Positions 9,964-19,021 of a stretch of 64,000 bases of DNA are shown here, piece after piece. The stretch is from contig NZ_VOMB01000006.1 of the NCBI RefSeq assembly GCF_019050325.1, forward strand, positions 214,246 through 278,245. The letters are read 5' to 3'. The position numbers and the translations under genes are program-made. The notes beneath the pieces were generated by a model that was given only the letters and a program-made list of their open reading frames with translations, did no database searches and was not told the origin of the DNA. Source of the DNA: [Mycobacterium] fortunisiensis (GTDB lineage Bacteria; Actinomycetota; Actinomycetes; Mycobacteriales; Mycobacteriaceae). How positions within the stretch are numbered: the stretch's first letter is position 1; each line of letters opens with the position of its first letter.

Positions 9964-10629
9964 GTGGACGTCTATGAGGCGGTAACCACCCGGCGCGCGG
10001 TGCGCGGCTTCACCGATCAGCCCATCCCCAAGGATGTGCTGCAGCGCGTCCTTTCGGCCGCCGCCTGGGCGCCGTCCGGATCGAACCTACAACCCTGGCA
10101 CATCTTCGTGGTCACCGGCGAACCTCTCGCACGGCTCAAGAAGCTCGCCGTCGAGCGGGTGGCGGCCGGCGATGAGTGGGACGAGGCCGAGTACGTGATG
10201 TACCCGCCTGAGCTGATATCACCTTATGCCGACCGGCGATCCCAGTTCGGCAAGGAGCGGTACAGCGCGCTCGGCATCGCGCGCGAGGACTGGGAGGCGC
10301 GTCAGCGGGCCGCCATCGCGAACTGGGATGCCTTCGGCGCGCCCGCTGCCCTGTTCTGCTACATCGACCGTGACCTGGGCCGGCCGCAGTGGTCGGACCT
10401 AGGGATGTTTCTCCAGACGGTCATGCTGCTGCTGCGGGCCGAGGGGTTGCACAGTTGTCCGCAGATGTCGTGGGCGAAAGTTCGCAAGACCGTCGCGCAG
10501 TTCGTCTTGCCCCCGGACGAGCTCATGCTTTTCTGTGGCATGTCGATCGGGTACGAGGATCCAGCGGTCAACTACATCCGTACCGGCCGGGCCCCGCTGA
10601 ACGAGACCGTCACGTTCATCGATGACTAG
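9964..10629 (+). CDS. Nitroreductase family protein
   Basis: A 221-residue FMN-dependent nitroreductase-fold protein. It begins VDVYEAVTTRRAVRGFTDQPIPKDVLQRVL and continues with the FMN-binding WAPSGSNLQPWHIFVVTG, then SDLGMFLQTVMLLLRAEGLHSCPQ and MSIGYEDP. GTG 9964 follows a purine-rich GAAAGGGGG site at 9951-9959. The open frame continues far upstream, but that part overlaps the PPOX gene and is not conserved in character. It probably reduces nitroaromatics or quinones with NAD(P)H. Confidence 0.9.
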   Translation: MDVYEAVTTRRAVRGFTDQPIPKDVLQRVLSAAAWAPSGSNLQPWHIFVVTGEPLARLKKLAVERVAAGDEWDEAEYVMYPPELISPYADRRSQFGKERYSALGIAREDWEARQRAAIANWDAFGAPAALFCYIDRDLGRPQWSDLGMFLQTVMLLLRAEGLHSCPQMSWAKVRKTVAQFVLPPDELMLFCGMSIGYEDPAVNYIRTGRAPLNETVTFIDD

Positions 10630-10634
10630 TCGGT

Positions 10635-11840
10635 TCAGTTCAATCGGGACGGCCAGTTCGGCAGCGGCATGGTGTCGTAGAGCCGCACGCCCTTGGTGTT
10701 GAGCCGGGCGAGGGTCTGGACGATGCCCAAGGGCAGAAACGAGATCAACCGGCCTGTGCCCACGAGCGCACGGATACCCCAGCCACTGGTGGGCACCACG
10801 GTTTTCGCGTTCACCCGGGCCAGTTTTCGGCTGCCCACCACGGGCGCGAGCATCGTGCGTTCGTACGCGGCGAACGCGGCGGCGTAGTCGTCGCCGGCCC
10901 GCACCATTTCGGCGGCCAGCACATAGGCGCCGTACACCGCCAGGCTGGTGCTGCCGCCCACGGCCGGGCCGGGGCAATAGCCGGCATCGCCGACGAGGGT
11001 CACCCGGCCGCGCGACCACGAGGTCATCTCCAACTGGGTGATGGCGTCGAAGTAGAAGGTCGGCGTCCGAGGTACCTCGTCGAGCCAGCGGTCCACTTCG
11101 GCGGCGGTGTGCTCGAATGCGGCACGTAGTTGCGCTTTTTGGCGTTCGGCGTCGCGGTAGTCGTACTCCAGGGGTTGGTCGGGCCGGAAGATGAACACCG
11201 CGCGGGCGTCATCGAGGTGATCGGCGGTGTAGATCCCCGACATGTGGCCGGGCCGGAAATAGCCGGTCATCTCACCGTCGCGGGCAAACTCTCTCGGCAC
11301 CGACACCACCGACAGGTATCCGCCGAGAAAGCGCTCGGAAACGTTGTCGCCGAACGTGAGTCGCCGCACCCCCGAGTGCAGGCCGTCAGCACCCACCACG
11401 ATGTCGAAGCGGCGGGGCGCATGGTGTTCGAAGGTCACGTCCCCGTCGGGTGAGATTGCGGTGATCTGATCGCCGAAGAGGTACTCGACGTCGTCGCGGG
11501 TGGCGTTGTGGTAGATCTCGCTGAGGTCGTCGCGCATGATCTCGATGTGCCGGTCGGACATGGCGCCGATGATCTTGAGGTAGTCGAGGCGGGCCGGGCG
11601 GGATGCGCCGGGGGAGTGGATGACCATCTGCGTGGTGCCGGTGGCGTGGGCCTCGATCTCGGGTAGCACCCCCATGCGTTCGGAGATCTCCATGGCGGGG
11701 CGAAACAGGTCGACGGCGTGGCCGCCGGTTTTGCGCAGGGCGGGGGCACGCTCGACGACGGTGACGTCGAATCCGTGCCGGGACAGCCAGAACGCGAGAA
11801 CCGGGCCGGCGACGCTGGCTCCGGAGATGAGTACCTTCAT
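10635..11840 (-). CDS. FAD-dependent monooxygenase, TetX/PHBH-like
   Basis: A 401-residue class A flavoprotein hydroxylase. It has an N-terminal dinucleotide-binding motif GASVAGPVLAFWLSRHGFDVTVVERAP, a central VVGADGLHSGVRRL (DG motif), and GRVTLVGDAGYCPGPAVGGSTSLAVYGAYVLA (GD motif). Family members hydroxylate aromatic compounds or inactivate antibiotics such as tetracyclines (TetX, M. abscessus MabTetX) and rifamycins. It is divergent from a TetR gene across two symmetric operators, the arrangement known for MabTetX. The substrate is inferred only by analogy. Confidence 0.85.
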   Translation of the reverse strand: MKVLISGASVAGPVLAFWLSRHGFDVTVVERAPALRKTGGHAVDLFRPAMEISERMGVLPEIEAHATGTTQMVIHSPGASRPARLDYLKIIGAMSDRHIEIMRDDLSEIYHNATRDDVEYLFGDQITAISPDGDVTFEHHAPRRFDIVVGADGLHSGVRRLTFGDNVSERFLGGYLSVVSVPREFARDGEMTGYFRPGHMSGIYTADHLDDARAVFIFRPDQPLEYDYRDAERQKAQLRAAFEHTAAEVDRWLDEVPRTPTFYFDAITQLEMTSWSRGRVTLVGDAGYCPGPAVGGSTSLAVYGAYVLAAEMVRAGDDYAAAFAAYERTMLAPVVGSRKLARVNAKTVVPTSGWGIRALVGTGRLISFLPLGIVQTLARLNTKGVRLYDTMPLPNWPSRLN

Positions 11841-11849
11841 GATCCGTTC

Positions 11850-11904
11850 CTTACTTAACGATCGGTAAGTGGTCCTGCCGTGAGCTTACCGATCGTTAAG
11901 TAAG
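11850..11904. promoter_or_regulatory. Double TetR-type operator in the divergent promoter
   Basis: The 20-nt arm at 11850-11869 (CTTACTTAACGATCGGTAAG) is the exact reverse complement of 11885-11904. Each arm also contains a near-palindrome CTTAACGATCGGTAAG, so there are probably two operator copies 35 bp apart in opposite orientation. The right copy abuts TAGGGT at 11906-11911, the likely -10 of the tetR gene. Repressor bound here would block both promoters. Confidence 0.8.
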
Positions 11905-11917
11905 TTAGGGTGGCCAC

Positions 11918-12460
11918 GTGGTCAAACCTGCGGACACCCGGCAGCGCATCCAGGACGTGGCGCGCGAGCTGTTCGCCGAGAAGGGCGTGCAGCGCACCAG
12001 CCTGCAGGACATCGCCGACCGCCTGGGCATCACGAAGCCGGCGCTGTACTACCACTTCCGCTCCCGCGAAGAGCTGGTCCGCAGCATCCTGGAACCTCTC
12101 ATCGAAGAGGGCGAGGCCTTCCTCGCCGAACAGGAACGCAAACGCGGAGCCGATCGGGCGACCGCCCGCGAGCTGCTCGAGGGCTACTTCGACTTCCACT
12201 TCCGGCATCGCGCCGATCTCATCCTGATCGTCTCCGAGCTCACCGCGCTGGTCGATCTGGGTTTGATCGACCAGCTGCTGGCCTGGCGAGCCCGGCTCGG
12301 CGTGCTGGTTTTCGGCCGCCGGCCCACCCTCGAACAGTCCACCCGCGCCGTCATCGCCTTCGGCGGCCTGCAGGACTGCTGCCTGCAGTTCCCCGACGTG
12401 CCCTACACGCAGCTACGCCGGGCCACCGTCGACGGCGCGATGTCCGCGCTGGGAATGTAG
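11918..12460 (+). CDS. TetR family transcriptional regulator
   Basis: A 180-residue repressor. The N-terminal helix-turn-helix reads RIQDVARELFAEKGVQRTSLQDIADRLGITKPALYYHFRSREELV (residues about 9-55), followed by an all-helical ligand domain. GTG 11918 is 6 nt after the -10-like TAGGGT, so the message is probably leaderless. It is divergent from the TetX-like monooxygenase and almost certainly controls that gene and itself through the two operators between them. Confidence 0.93.
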   Translation: MVKPADTRQRIQDVARELFAEKGVQRTSLQDIADRLGITKPALYYHFRSREELVRSILEPLIEEGEAFLAEQERKRGADRATARELLEGYFDFHFRHRADLILIVSELTALVDLGLIDQLLAWRARLGVLVFGRRPTLEQSTRAVIAFGGLQDCCLQFPDVPYTQLRRATVDGAMSALGM

Positions 12461-12474
12461 TTTCGGCGTCTGGG

Positions 12475-13062
12475 TCAAAAGTTCCGGACGAACTGGTAGA
12501 ACCGCGCCACGTTCGCCCCGTTGTGATCCATCGCCGGCTCGTCCCCGCTGGACAGCAGGGTCCAACCGGCGCTGAAACGTCGCTGTACCTCCTCGAACCC
12601 GATGCCGGGAACGCCGGTCATGCCGCCGGGGATGAATGCCACGATCAGCAGAAGTGCGCCGGGGGCGGCGACGGCGCTGACCTCGGCGACGTAGGCGTCA
12701 CGGTCGGCGGCGCTCATCCCGTGCAGGCAGCCGCTGTCGATGATGAGCCCGAACCCCGCCCCGACACCCGATGAACTCAGTTGTGTCACATCGGCTTTGG
12801 CGAACACGACGGGCAGGCCACCAGCCTTGGCCCGGGCCTTGGCCAGCGGCTTGTCGATGTAGTCGACACCGGTGACGTGCCAACCGTGCCTGGCCAGGTA
12901 CACCGCGTTGTCCCCGGTGCCGCACCCCAGGTCGAGGGCTGTAGTGGGAGTCAGGGTGCCGCCTTCGACCAGATTCGTCAGGCTCTGTGCCAGCGGATGA
13001 CCGTCCCAGGGCGTGAAACCGAGCCGGTACAGCCACCGGAACAGCCGTTGCCGCGAGCTCAT
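12475..13062 (-). CDS. Class I SAM-dependent methyltransferase
   Basis: A 195-residue Rossmann methyltransferase. Motif I is ALDLGCGTGDNAVYLARHG, motif II is VTGVDYIDKPLAKA, and the post-motif IIDSGCLHGM is typical of small thiol- or tellurite-type methyltransferases. The product ends RFYQFVRNF. The substrate is unknown. It lies 4 bp downstream of the PPOX gene on the same strand, so the two are probably co-transcribed. Confidence 0.88.
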   Translation of the reverse strand: MSSRQRLFRWLYRLGFTPWDGHPLAQSLTNLVEGGTLTPTTALDLGCGTGDNAVYLARHGWHVTGVDYIDKPLAKARAKAGGLPVVFAKADVTQLSSSGVGAGFGLIIDSGCLHGMSAADRDAYVAEVSAVAAPGALLLIVAFIPGGMTGVPGIGFEEVQRRFSAGWTLLSSGDEPAMDHNGANVARFYQFVRNF

Positions 13063-13066
13063 GGCG

Positions 13067-13492
13067 TCACAACGACCCCAGGTCGGCGGACAGCCAGTGC
13101 TCGGGCTCGAAGTAGATCGCCACGTTCTCGCCGTGCTCGCGCCGCGAGAACTCCAGATACGGTTCTACCTTTTCGGGAGCCAGGTAGCGCTTGGTCATCT
13201 CGACCAGCTGCTCGTCGGTGCTGGGCTCGATGCGGGTCACCGCACCGTCGACGGCCACGTAGCGCACCGTCGGCTCCAGACGCTCGACCATCAAGGTCAA
13301 ATGGCCGGCGGCCTCGATCAGCCGGTGCTTGCGTGAGCCGGCACCGGTCAGCACCCACGGTTCTCCGCCGGGGCTGTACTGGTACCAGATCGGCACGGTC
13401 AGCGGGCCGCGCTTGTCGCCGGCGAACACCGACAGCGCGGCGATGTGCGGCTCGGCCAGAAACTGTTCGCGTTCTTCTTTGGAGAGGGCCAT
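13067..13492 (-). CDS. PPOX-class F420/flavin-dependent enzyme
   Basis: A 141-residue split-barrel protein starting MALSKEEREQFLAEPHIAALSVFAG. The middle GPLTVPIWYQYSPGGEPWVLTGAGSRKHRLIEAAGHLTLMVE and the end HGENVAIYFEPEHWL are typical of the family. Minus-strand TAGCCT (13505-13500) lies 7 nt before ATG 13492, indicating a leaderless start. It is divergent from an LLM-class oxidoreductase, another F420-type enzyme, so the two may share a pathway. Confidence 0.85.
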   Translation of the reverse strand: MALSKEEREQFLAEPHIAALSVFAGDKRGPLTVPIWYQYSPGGEPWVLTGAGSRKHRLIEAAGHLTLMVERLEPTVRYVAVDGAVTRIEPSTDEQLVEMTKRYLAPEKVEPYLEFSRREHGENVAIYFEPEHWLSADLGSL

Positions 13493-13535
13493 GAAAACCA
13501 GGCTAGTCCCGGTACCGTGACGGGGGTCGGAGTCG

Positions 13536-13541
13536 TAGAGT
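13536..13541 (+). promoter_or_regulatory. Probable -10 of the LLM oxidoreductase gene (leaderless)
   Basis: TAGAGT ends 8 nt before ATG 13550. The mirror-image TAGCCT of the divergent PPOX gene is 31 bp away, so the two promoters are back to back. Confidence 0.5.
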
Positions 13542-13549
13542 CGGGGTCC

Positions 13550-14539
13550 ATGCGCTTTGGACTCTTCATCCCGCAGGGCTGGCGTCTCGATCTCGTCGAC
13601 ATTCCCACCGAAAACCATTGGGCGGTGATGAGTGACCTGGCGAAGTACGCCGACGCCGGGGCCTGGGACTCGCTGTGGGTCTACGACCACTTCCACACCG
13701 TTCCGGTGCCCACCGACGAAGCCACCCATGAGGCCTGGACGCTGATGTCGGCCTACGCGGCGACGACGTCGCGGATCAAGCTCGGCCAGATGTGTACCGC
13801 CATGAGCTACCGGAACCCGGTGTACCTGGCCAAGATTGCCGCCACCACCGACATCATCTCGGGTGGTCGGGTGCAGATGGGCATCGGCGGTGGCTGGTAC
13901 GAGCATGAGTGGCGGGCTTACGGCTACGGGTTTCCCTCGGCCGGGGTGCGGCTGGGCCGGCTCGACGAGGGGGTCCAGATCATGCGCGACGCCTGGCGTG
14001 ACGGACGGGTCAGCTTCGACGGCAGGCACTATCAGGTCGACGGCGCCATCGTTGCGCCGAAACCGTTGCAGAACAATGGTATCCCGCTGTGGATCGCCGG
14101 CGGTGGGGAGAAGGTCACGCTGCGGATCGCGGCGCAGTATGCGCAGTACACCAACTTCACCGGCGAACCCGAGGCCTTCGCGCACAAATCGCAGGTGCTC
14201 GCCGGGCACTGTCAAGCAGTCGGCACCGACTATGGGGCCATCGTGCGGTCGGCCAACTTCAACGCGGTCATCGGTGATTCCGAGGCCGACGTCGCCGATC
14301 GGGTGGCACGCCTGCGGGCCCGGCAGGTTCCGGTGGCCGGTGAGGGCGCCGTGGACGCCATGCTCGCCAACGCCACCGCGCCCGAATCGGCAAGCGGTAC
14401 ACCCGAGCAGGTCGTCGAGAAGCTGCAGCGGATGCGTGATCTGGGCTGCGAGTACGCCATCCTGTATTTCCCGGAAGCCGCCTACGACCGGTCGGGCATC
14501 GAGCTGTTCGAACAGAAGGTCATCCCGGCGCTCAGCTGA
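13550..14539 (+). CDS. LLM-class F420-dependent oxidoreductase
   Basis: A 329-residue luciferase-like TIM-barrel protein. MRFGLFIPQGWRLDLVD begins the first strand; WDSLWVYDHFHTVPVP, RIKLGQMCTAMSYRNPVYLAKIAATTDIISGGRVQMGIGGGWYEHEW and PLWIAGGGEKVTLRIAAQYA follow. These match the F420-type subgroup abundant in mycobacteria. ATG 13550 has a leaderless -10 upstream; the open frame extends further left but covers the divergent PPOX gene start. The substrate is unknown. Confidence 0.88.
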   Translation: MRFGLFIPQGWRLDLVDIPTENHWAVMSDLAKYADAGAWDSLWVYDHFHTVPVPTDEATHEAWTLMSAYAATTSRIKLGQMCTAMSYRNPVYLAKIAATTDIISGGRVQMGIGGGWYEHEWRAYGYGFPSAGVRLGRLDEGVQIMRDAWRDGRVSFDGRHYQVDGAIVAPKPLQNNGIPLWIAGGGEKVTLRIAAQYAQYTNFTGEPEAFAHKSQVLAGHCQAVGTDYGAIVRSANFNAVIGDSEADVADRVARLRARQVPVAGEGAVDAMLANATAPESASGTPEQVVEKLQRMRDLGCEYAILYFPEAAYDRSGIELFEQKVIPALS

Positions 14540-14600
14540 GAAGACCGGAGTTTCGCAGACCTCCGAGAAATCGGACGGCCCGAAGTGGCACGATTCAGGT

Positions 14601-14936
14601 ATGGAGAAAATCTCGCTCACCGCGATCGCACGTCAGCAGCTCAACACGGCCCGCGCGGCCAGCAACGGGCGCAGCGCGCACACCGTGTACGGCGGGCACG
14701 AACACCAGCTGCGTCAGACGATGATCGCGCTCAAGGGCGGCACCGGCCTCGATGAGCACGAGAGCCCGGGTGAAGCCACCCTGCAGGTCATCGAGGGCCG
14801 GGTGAAACTGGCCAATGCCGAAGCCAGCTGGGAGGGTTCACCGGGCGACCACATCGTGATCCCACGCACCCGCCACAGCCTGCACGCGCTGGAGGATTCC
14901 GTGGTGCTGCTGACCGTGGTGAAATCGCACTCCTAG
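14601..14936 (+). CDS. Small cupin-domain protein
   Basis: A 111-residue single-domain cupin. Strand motifs GGTGLDEHESPGEATLQVIEGRVKL and GDHIVIPRTRHSLHALEDSVVLLTV correspond to cupin motifs 1 and 2, although the first metal histidines are only partly recognisable (DEHESPGE, RTRHSL). It is convergent with the XPB helicase gene, and the two stop codons overlap by 4 bp. It may bind a metal or a small ligand; no specific role is evident. Confidence 0.82.
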   Translation: MEKISLTAIARQQLNTARAASNGRSAHTVYGGHEHQLRQTMIALKGGTGLDEHESPGEATLQVIEGRVKLANAEASWEGSPGDHIVIPRTRHSLHALEDSVVLLTVVKSHS

Positions 14937-16582
14937 ATCGCCGGGCCGAGCAGGTCGTCGGCGTCTTTGATGACGTAGCCGTAGCCCTGCTCGGCCAGGA
15001 AGCGTTGCCGGTGTGCGGCGTACTCCGCGTCGAGCGAGTCCCGCGAGACCACGGAGTAGAACACCGCGCCACCGCCGCCGGCCTTGGGTCGCAGCAGCCG
15101 GCCCAGCCGCTGCGCCTCTTCCTGCCGGGAACCGAAGGTGCCCGAAACCTGAACGGCCACAGAGGCTTCCGGTAGATCGATGGAGAAGTTCGCCACCTTG
15201 CTGACCACCAGGGTGGAGATCTCGCCGCGGCGGAACGCGTCGAACAGGGCTTCGCGTTCGGAGTTCTTCGTCGAGCCCTGGATCACCGGGGCGTTCAGTT
15301 CCTCACCCAGTTCCTCCAGCTGATCCAGGTAGGCGCCGATCACCAGGGTGGGCTCGCCGGGGTGACGTTCCAGGATGGATTTCACCACCGCGATCTTGGT
15401 GTGCACCGTCGAGCACAGTTTGTAGCGTTCCTCGGGCTCGGCGGTGGCGTAGAGCATCCGCTCGTTGTCGGTCATCGTCACCCGCACCTCGATGCACTCG
15501 GCGGGCGCGATCCAGCCCTGGGCCTCGATGTCCTTCCACGGTGCGTCGTAGCGCTTGGGTCCGATCAGCGAGAACACGTCACCTTCGCGGCCGTCCTCGC
15601 GGATCAGTGTCGCGGTCAGGCCGAGGCGCCGCCGGGACTGCAGATCGGCGGTCATCCGGAATACCGGGGCCGGCAGCAGGTGGACCTCGTCGTAGATGAT
15701 CAGTCCCCAGTCGCGGGTGTCGAAGATCTCCAGGTGCTTGTACTCGCCCTTGGTGCGGCGGGTGATCACCTGGTAGGTCGCGATGGTGACCGGCCGGATT
15801 TCCTTCTTCTCGCCCGAGTACTCGCCGATCTCGTCCTCGGTCAGCGAGGTGCGGGCCACCAGCTCACGCTTCCATTGCCGGCCGGCCACGGTGTTGGTGA
15901 CCAGGATCAGCGTCGTCGCACCGGCCTTGGCCATCGCGGCCGCGCCGACCAGGGTCTTGCCGGCGCCGCAGGGCAGCACCACCACGCCCGAGCCACCGGC
16001 CCAGAACGAGTCGGCGGCCATCTCCTGGTAGTCGCGCAGTGCCCAGCCGTCCTGGGCCAGTTCGATCGGATGGGCCTCGCCGTCGACGTATCCGGCCAGG
16101 TCCTCGGCCGGCCAGCCGATCTTGAGCAGCATCTGCTTGACCCGGCCACGCTCGCTGTTGTGCACGATCACGGTGTCGTCGTCGATACGCGCGCCCAGCA
16201 TCGGGGCGATCTTCTTGTTGCGCAGCACCTCTTCCAGCACCGCACGGTCCAGGCTGACCAGCGTCAGACCATGCGCGGGGTGCTTGATCAGCTGTAGCCG
16301 CCCGTACCGGGCCATGGTGTCGACGATGTCGACCAGCAGCGGCTGCGGCACCGGGTAGCGGGAGAAGCTGACCAGCGCGTCGACCACCTGCTCGGCGTCG
16401 TGGCCGGCCGCGCGGGCGTTCCACAGGGCCAGCGGAGTGATGCGGTAGGTGTGCACGTGTTCGGGGGCGCGTTCCAGCTCGGCGAACGGCGCGATCGCCG
16501 CGCGGGCCGCACCGGCCTGCTCGTGGTCGACTTCGAGCAGCACTGTCTTGTCGGACTGCACGATCAAGGGGCCGTCTGTCAT
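14933..16582 (-). CDS. ercc3: DNA repair helicase XPB (ERCC3 homologue)
   Basis: A 549-residue superfamily 2 helicase. After an N-terminal damage-recognition-like domain (about 1-180), motif I is CGAGKTLVGAAAM near residue 205. DEVHLL is motif II, LGLTATLIREDG is motif III and EEAQRLGRLLRPK is motif VI. The protein matches M. tuberculosis Rv0861c, a 3'-5' ATP-dependent helicase of the eukaryotic/archaeal XPB type. Its neighbour upstream is the conserved helicase-associated protein, a pairing kept in actinobacteria. It probably acts in nucleotide excision repair or transcription-coupled processes. Confidence 0.95.
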   Translation of the reverse strand: MTDGPLIVQSDKTVLLEVDHEQAGAARAAIAPFAELERAPEHVHTYRITPLALWNARAAGHDAEQVVDALVSFSRYPVPQPLLVDIVDTMARYGRLQLIKHPAHGLTLVSLDRAVLEEVLRNKKIAPMLGARIDDDTVIVHNSERGRVKQMLLKIGWPAEDLAGYVDGEAHPIELAQDGWALRDYQEMAADSFWAGGSGVVVLPCGAGKTLVGAAAMAKAGATTLILVTNTVAGRQWKRELVARTSLTEDEIGEYSGEKKEIRPVTIATYQVITRRTKGEYKHLEIFDTRDWGLIIYDEVHLLPAPVFRMTADLQSRRRLGLTATLIREDGREGDVFSLIGPKRYDAPWKDIEAQGWIAPAECIEVRVTMTDNERMLYATAEPEERYKLCSTVHTKIAVVKSILERHPGEPTLVIGAYLDQLEELGEELNAPVIQGSTKNSEREALFDAFRRGEISTLVVSKVANFSIDLPEASVAVQVSGTFGSRQEEAQRLGRLLRPKAGGGGAVFYSVVSRDSLDAEYAAHRQRFLAEQGYGYVIKDADDLLGPAI

Positions 16583-16662
16583 GCGCGTTCCGCTCTACTT
16601 CTCGGCTGCAAACTCATCGGCGTTCATTATCCCGAATCGGCCGACACGGGGGCTCGGCGAGG

Positions 16663-18918
16663 TCAGTCGTCGGCGGAGACCACCGAGGTGACCCGGTGGA
16701 TGGCGAACTCGCGGACCCGCCCGGCGGCCGGATCGAAGGCGGTCAGCTGGCCGCCGCGCACGTTGATGGGCGCCACCACCCGCTGGGTGGCCACCCCGGC
16801 CGGGTCGACGTAGCCGATCACCACCGAGCTCTGGTTGATCGCGGCGTCCTGCAGTTGGGTGATGGCCGTGGCCGGGTCGAGCCGCACGCCGGTGAACGGC
16901 CCGGAGGCCACCTTGCGCAGCACCGCGACGACCGCACCGAGGGTCTGGGCGGTGGGTCCGGTGGGGGGACGGTAGATCCGGCGCCGGGTGGGGGCGACGA
17001 CGCGGGCGCCGCGGGCCCGCAGGTCGACGACGGTGCCGGTGGAGTCCTCGGCGGCGGGCGCGAAGCCGGCCTCCCGCAGCGCTGCCAACACATCGGCGAT
17101 CGGCGCCTGCGACACCGCCACCGTCGGGGCCAGCAGCCGCAGCTCGAGGCGGTCGGTTCCGGGGGCGGCGACCGCCTGGGCCAGCAGTGCCGGGTCCTCA
17201 CACCGCAGGAACGACGCCGCCATCCCGACCCGCAGCTGCCCGTGGCGGCGCGCAACGTCGTCGATGAGGTAGGTCAAGCCTTGCGGCACCGGGGTTTTCG
17301 AGTGTTTCTCGAAGAGTTTGTGGAGCTCGCCCGCGGTGCGTCCGGCGTCGAGTGCGCGCCGGATCGAGGTCTCGCTGATCCGGTACACCATGGCTGCACC
17401 GGCGGATTCGACGGTGGCGACCTCGGCCAGTTGTTCGGCCAGGTCCCGCTCCAGCGGGCCGGGCACGATCACTGTGAGATCGGCCTGCAGCAGGAAGTGG
17501 TCGAGCGGTTTGGGCAGGGCCTTGGCCATCGCGGCCAGCACGTGCTCGTCGTCGTCGGCGGCCAGCAGGCCGCGGGCCGGGGTGCTGATCGCGCCGCGTC
17601 CCACCATGCCCAGCGCGTGCGCCTCGGTCAGGAGCCCACCGACCGTGGCGGGCTGCAGGCGCACCGCCCAGCGCGGGCGCCGCCAGATCATCGCGCGCGA
17701 GGCCTCGCCGGCGTCGACCCCGGTTCCCGGCGCCAGGTCGGCCAGCACGGTCAACAGCAGCCGGCGGTCCAGCGGAGCGGCCGTCGAGTACAGCGAATCC
17801 GACAGGGCGGCAAAGGGTTTGTTGTCCGGGCCGCGGCTGCCGATCAGGGCCGGCCGGGCCGGCAGGTCCAGCCAGGTGGCGGCGAGCAGGTGCCAGCGCA
17901 CCGCGGTCGGTGACTCGATGAACCGGTCGGCGGCCACGGTCGGCGCCCAGTATGGCCCGGTGCCCTCGCCTGGATCCGGCTCGGGCATGCCGGCCGCGAT
18001 CAGTCCGGCGCCGGCAGCCAGTTCCAGCAGCAATCCCAGCCGTGGTTCGTCGATGCCGGTGGTCTTGGCCAGCCGCTTGACGTCGCGGACGCCCAGCCCC
18101 CCGCTCCGCAGCTCGGGAACCGGTGCGCCCCCCAGGGTGTCGATGATCAGGTCGGTCTCGCGCAGCAGATCGATCGCCGCTCCGGCCGCGACCGCGTCGA
18201 CGTCGGCGGGGGTCGTGGACGAGGTCTCGAGTACCGGCGCGGTCAACTCGGTCGGACCTGGGGTCTCACCGCGCATGGCCTGGCCCACCACCCGGGGCAG
18301 GATCACCGTGTCGGCGTCGATCCGGCGCAGCAGTCCGGCCTCCAGCAGCCGCTGCACCGGCCGGTCCCGCGGGGTGTCCGGCGCCGCGTCGCGGGTGCGG
18401 CCCACCGGTGAGCCTTCCAGCAGCCGGCCCAGCAGATCGTTCTGAGCCTCATCGAGCCCGGCGAGGAGATCGGCGATCTCCTCGCCGCTGCGTTCGGACA
18501 CCTCGACGGCAGCCTGGCCGACGAACCACGGCAGACCCGAGGCCACTTCGGGGGCCACCCGGACCGCGGCGTCGCCCCACACCAGGGCCCGCTCTCGCAG
18601 GTCATCCAGCACCGCGGTCACGTCGTCCGCGTTGACGCGTGCCCCGAGCAGTTCGGTGACCTCGGCGGGCGGGACGGCGTGGGTGTCGGCGTGCAGGACC
18701 AGCAGCGCATCGAGGACTGCCAAATGCAGGTAGTCCAGGGAATCGGTGGCAGCCTTGACCGATTGGCGCGAGGTGGCGCGGGCGGCGAGTGCGGCGATCG
18801 TTCCCGGCGGCGGTTGGCTCAGATCAGGCCGCAGTTCCAGCAGTCGGATGAGGCCCTTGTCGTCGAGCTCGGACAGCCATGCACCCAGCGGGATCCCGGG
18901 AGACTGTGCGGCGGTCAT
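16663..18918 (-). CDS. Helicase-associated protein, XPB partner (Rv0862c family)
   Basis: A 751-residue protein starting MTAAQSPGIPLGAWLSELDDKGLIRLLELRPDL. The N-terminal half is a series of winged-helix-like segments; the C-terminal third (for example DLTVIVPGPLERDLAEQLAEVATVES and the end VRGGQLTAFDPAAGRVREFAIHRVTSV) resembles the helicase C-terminal-associated and WYL-like domains in this family. No helicase motifs of its own are visible, so it is not itself an ATPase. It is 80 bp upstream of ercc3 on the same strand. The conserved adjacency suggests a partner or regulator of XPB. Confidence 0.85.
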   Translation of the reverse strand: MTAAQSPGIPLGAWLSELDDKGLIRLLELRPDLSQPPPGTIAALAARATSRQSVKAATDSLDYLHLAVLDALLVLHADTHAVPPAEVTELLGARVNADDVTAVLDDLRERALVWGDAAVRVAPEVASGLPWFVGQAAVEVSERSGEEIADLLAGLDEAQNDLLGRLLEGSPVGRTRDAAPDTPRDRPVQRLLEAGLLRRIDADTVILPRVVGQAMRGETPGPTELTAPVLETSSTTPADVDAVAAGAAIDLLRETDLIIDTLGGAPVPELRSGGLGVRDVKRLAKTTGIDEPRLGLLLELAAGAGLIAAGMPEPDPGEGTGPYWAPTVAADRFIESPTAVRWHLLAATWLDLPARPALIGSRGPDNKPFAALSDSLYSTAAPLDRRLLLTVLADLAPGTGVDAGEASRAMIWRRPRWAVRLQPATVGGLLTEAHALGMVGRGAISTPARGLLAADDDEHVLAAMAKALPKPLDHFLLQADLTVIVPGPLERDLAEQLAEVATVESAGAAMVYRISETSIRRALDAGRTAGELHKLFEKHSKTPVPQGLTYLIDDVARRHGQLRVGMAASFLRCEDPALLAQAVAAPGTDRLELRLLAPTVAVSQAPIADVLAALREAGFAPAAEDSTGTVVDLRARGARVVAPTRRRIYRPPTGPTAQTLGAVVAVLRKVASGPFTGVRLDPATAITQLQDAAINQSSVVIGYVDPAGVATQRVVAPINVRGGQLTAFDPAAGRVREFAIHRVTSVVSADD

Positions 18919-19021
18919 ATCCTGACCAGCGTAAAGCAGCCCGGCCCGGACATCTCCCCGGTCGTTGCGCTCCGGCCCGCCGGTCTCGCCACCGGCGCGG
19001 GCACCTGCCACAATGTGGGGC

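Noticed and set aside
13493..14620. Upstream extension of the PPOX frame at 13067-13492
   Set aside because: It covers the LLM oxidoreductase on the other strand. The conserved protein begins at ATG 13492 with its own -10.
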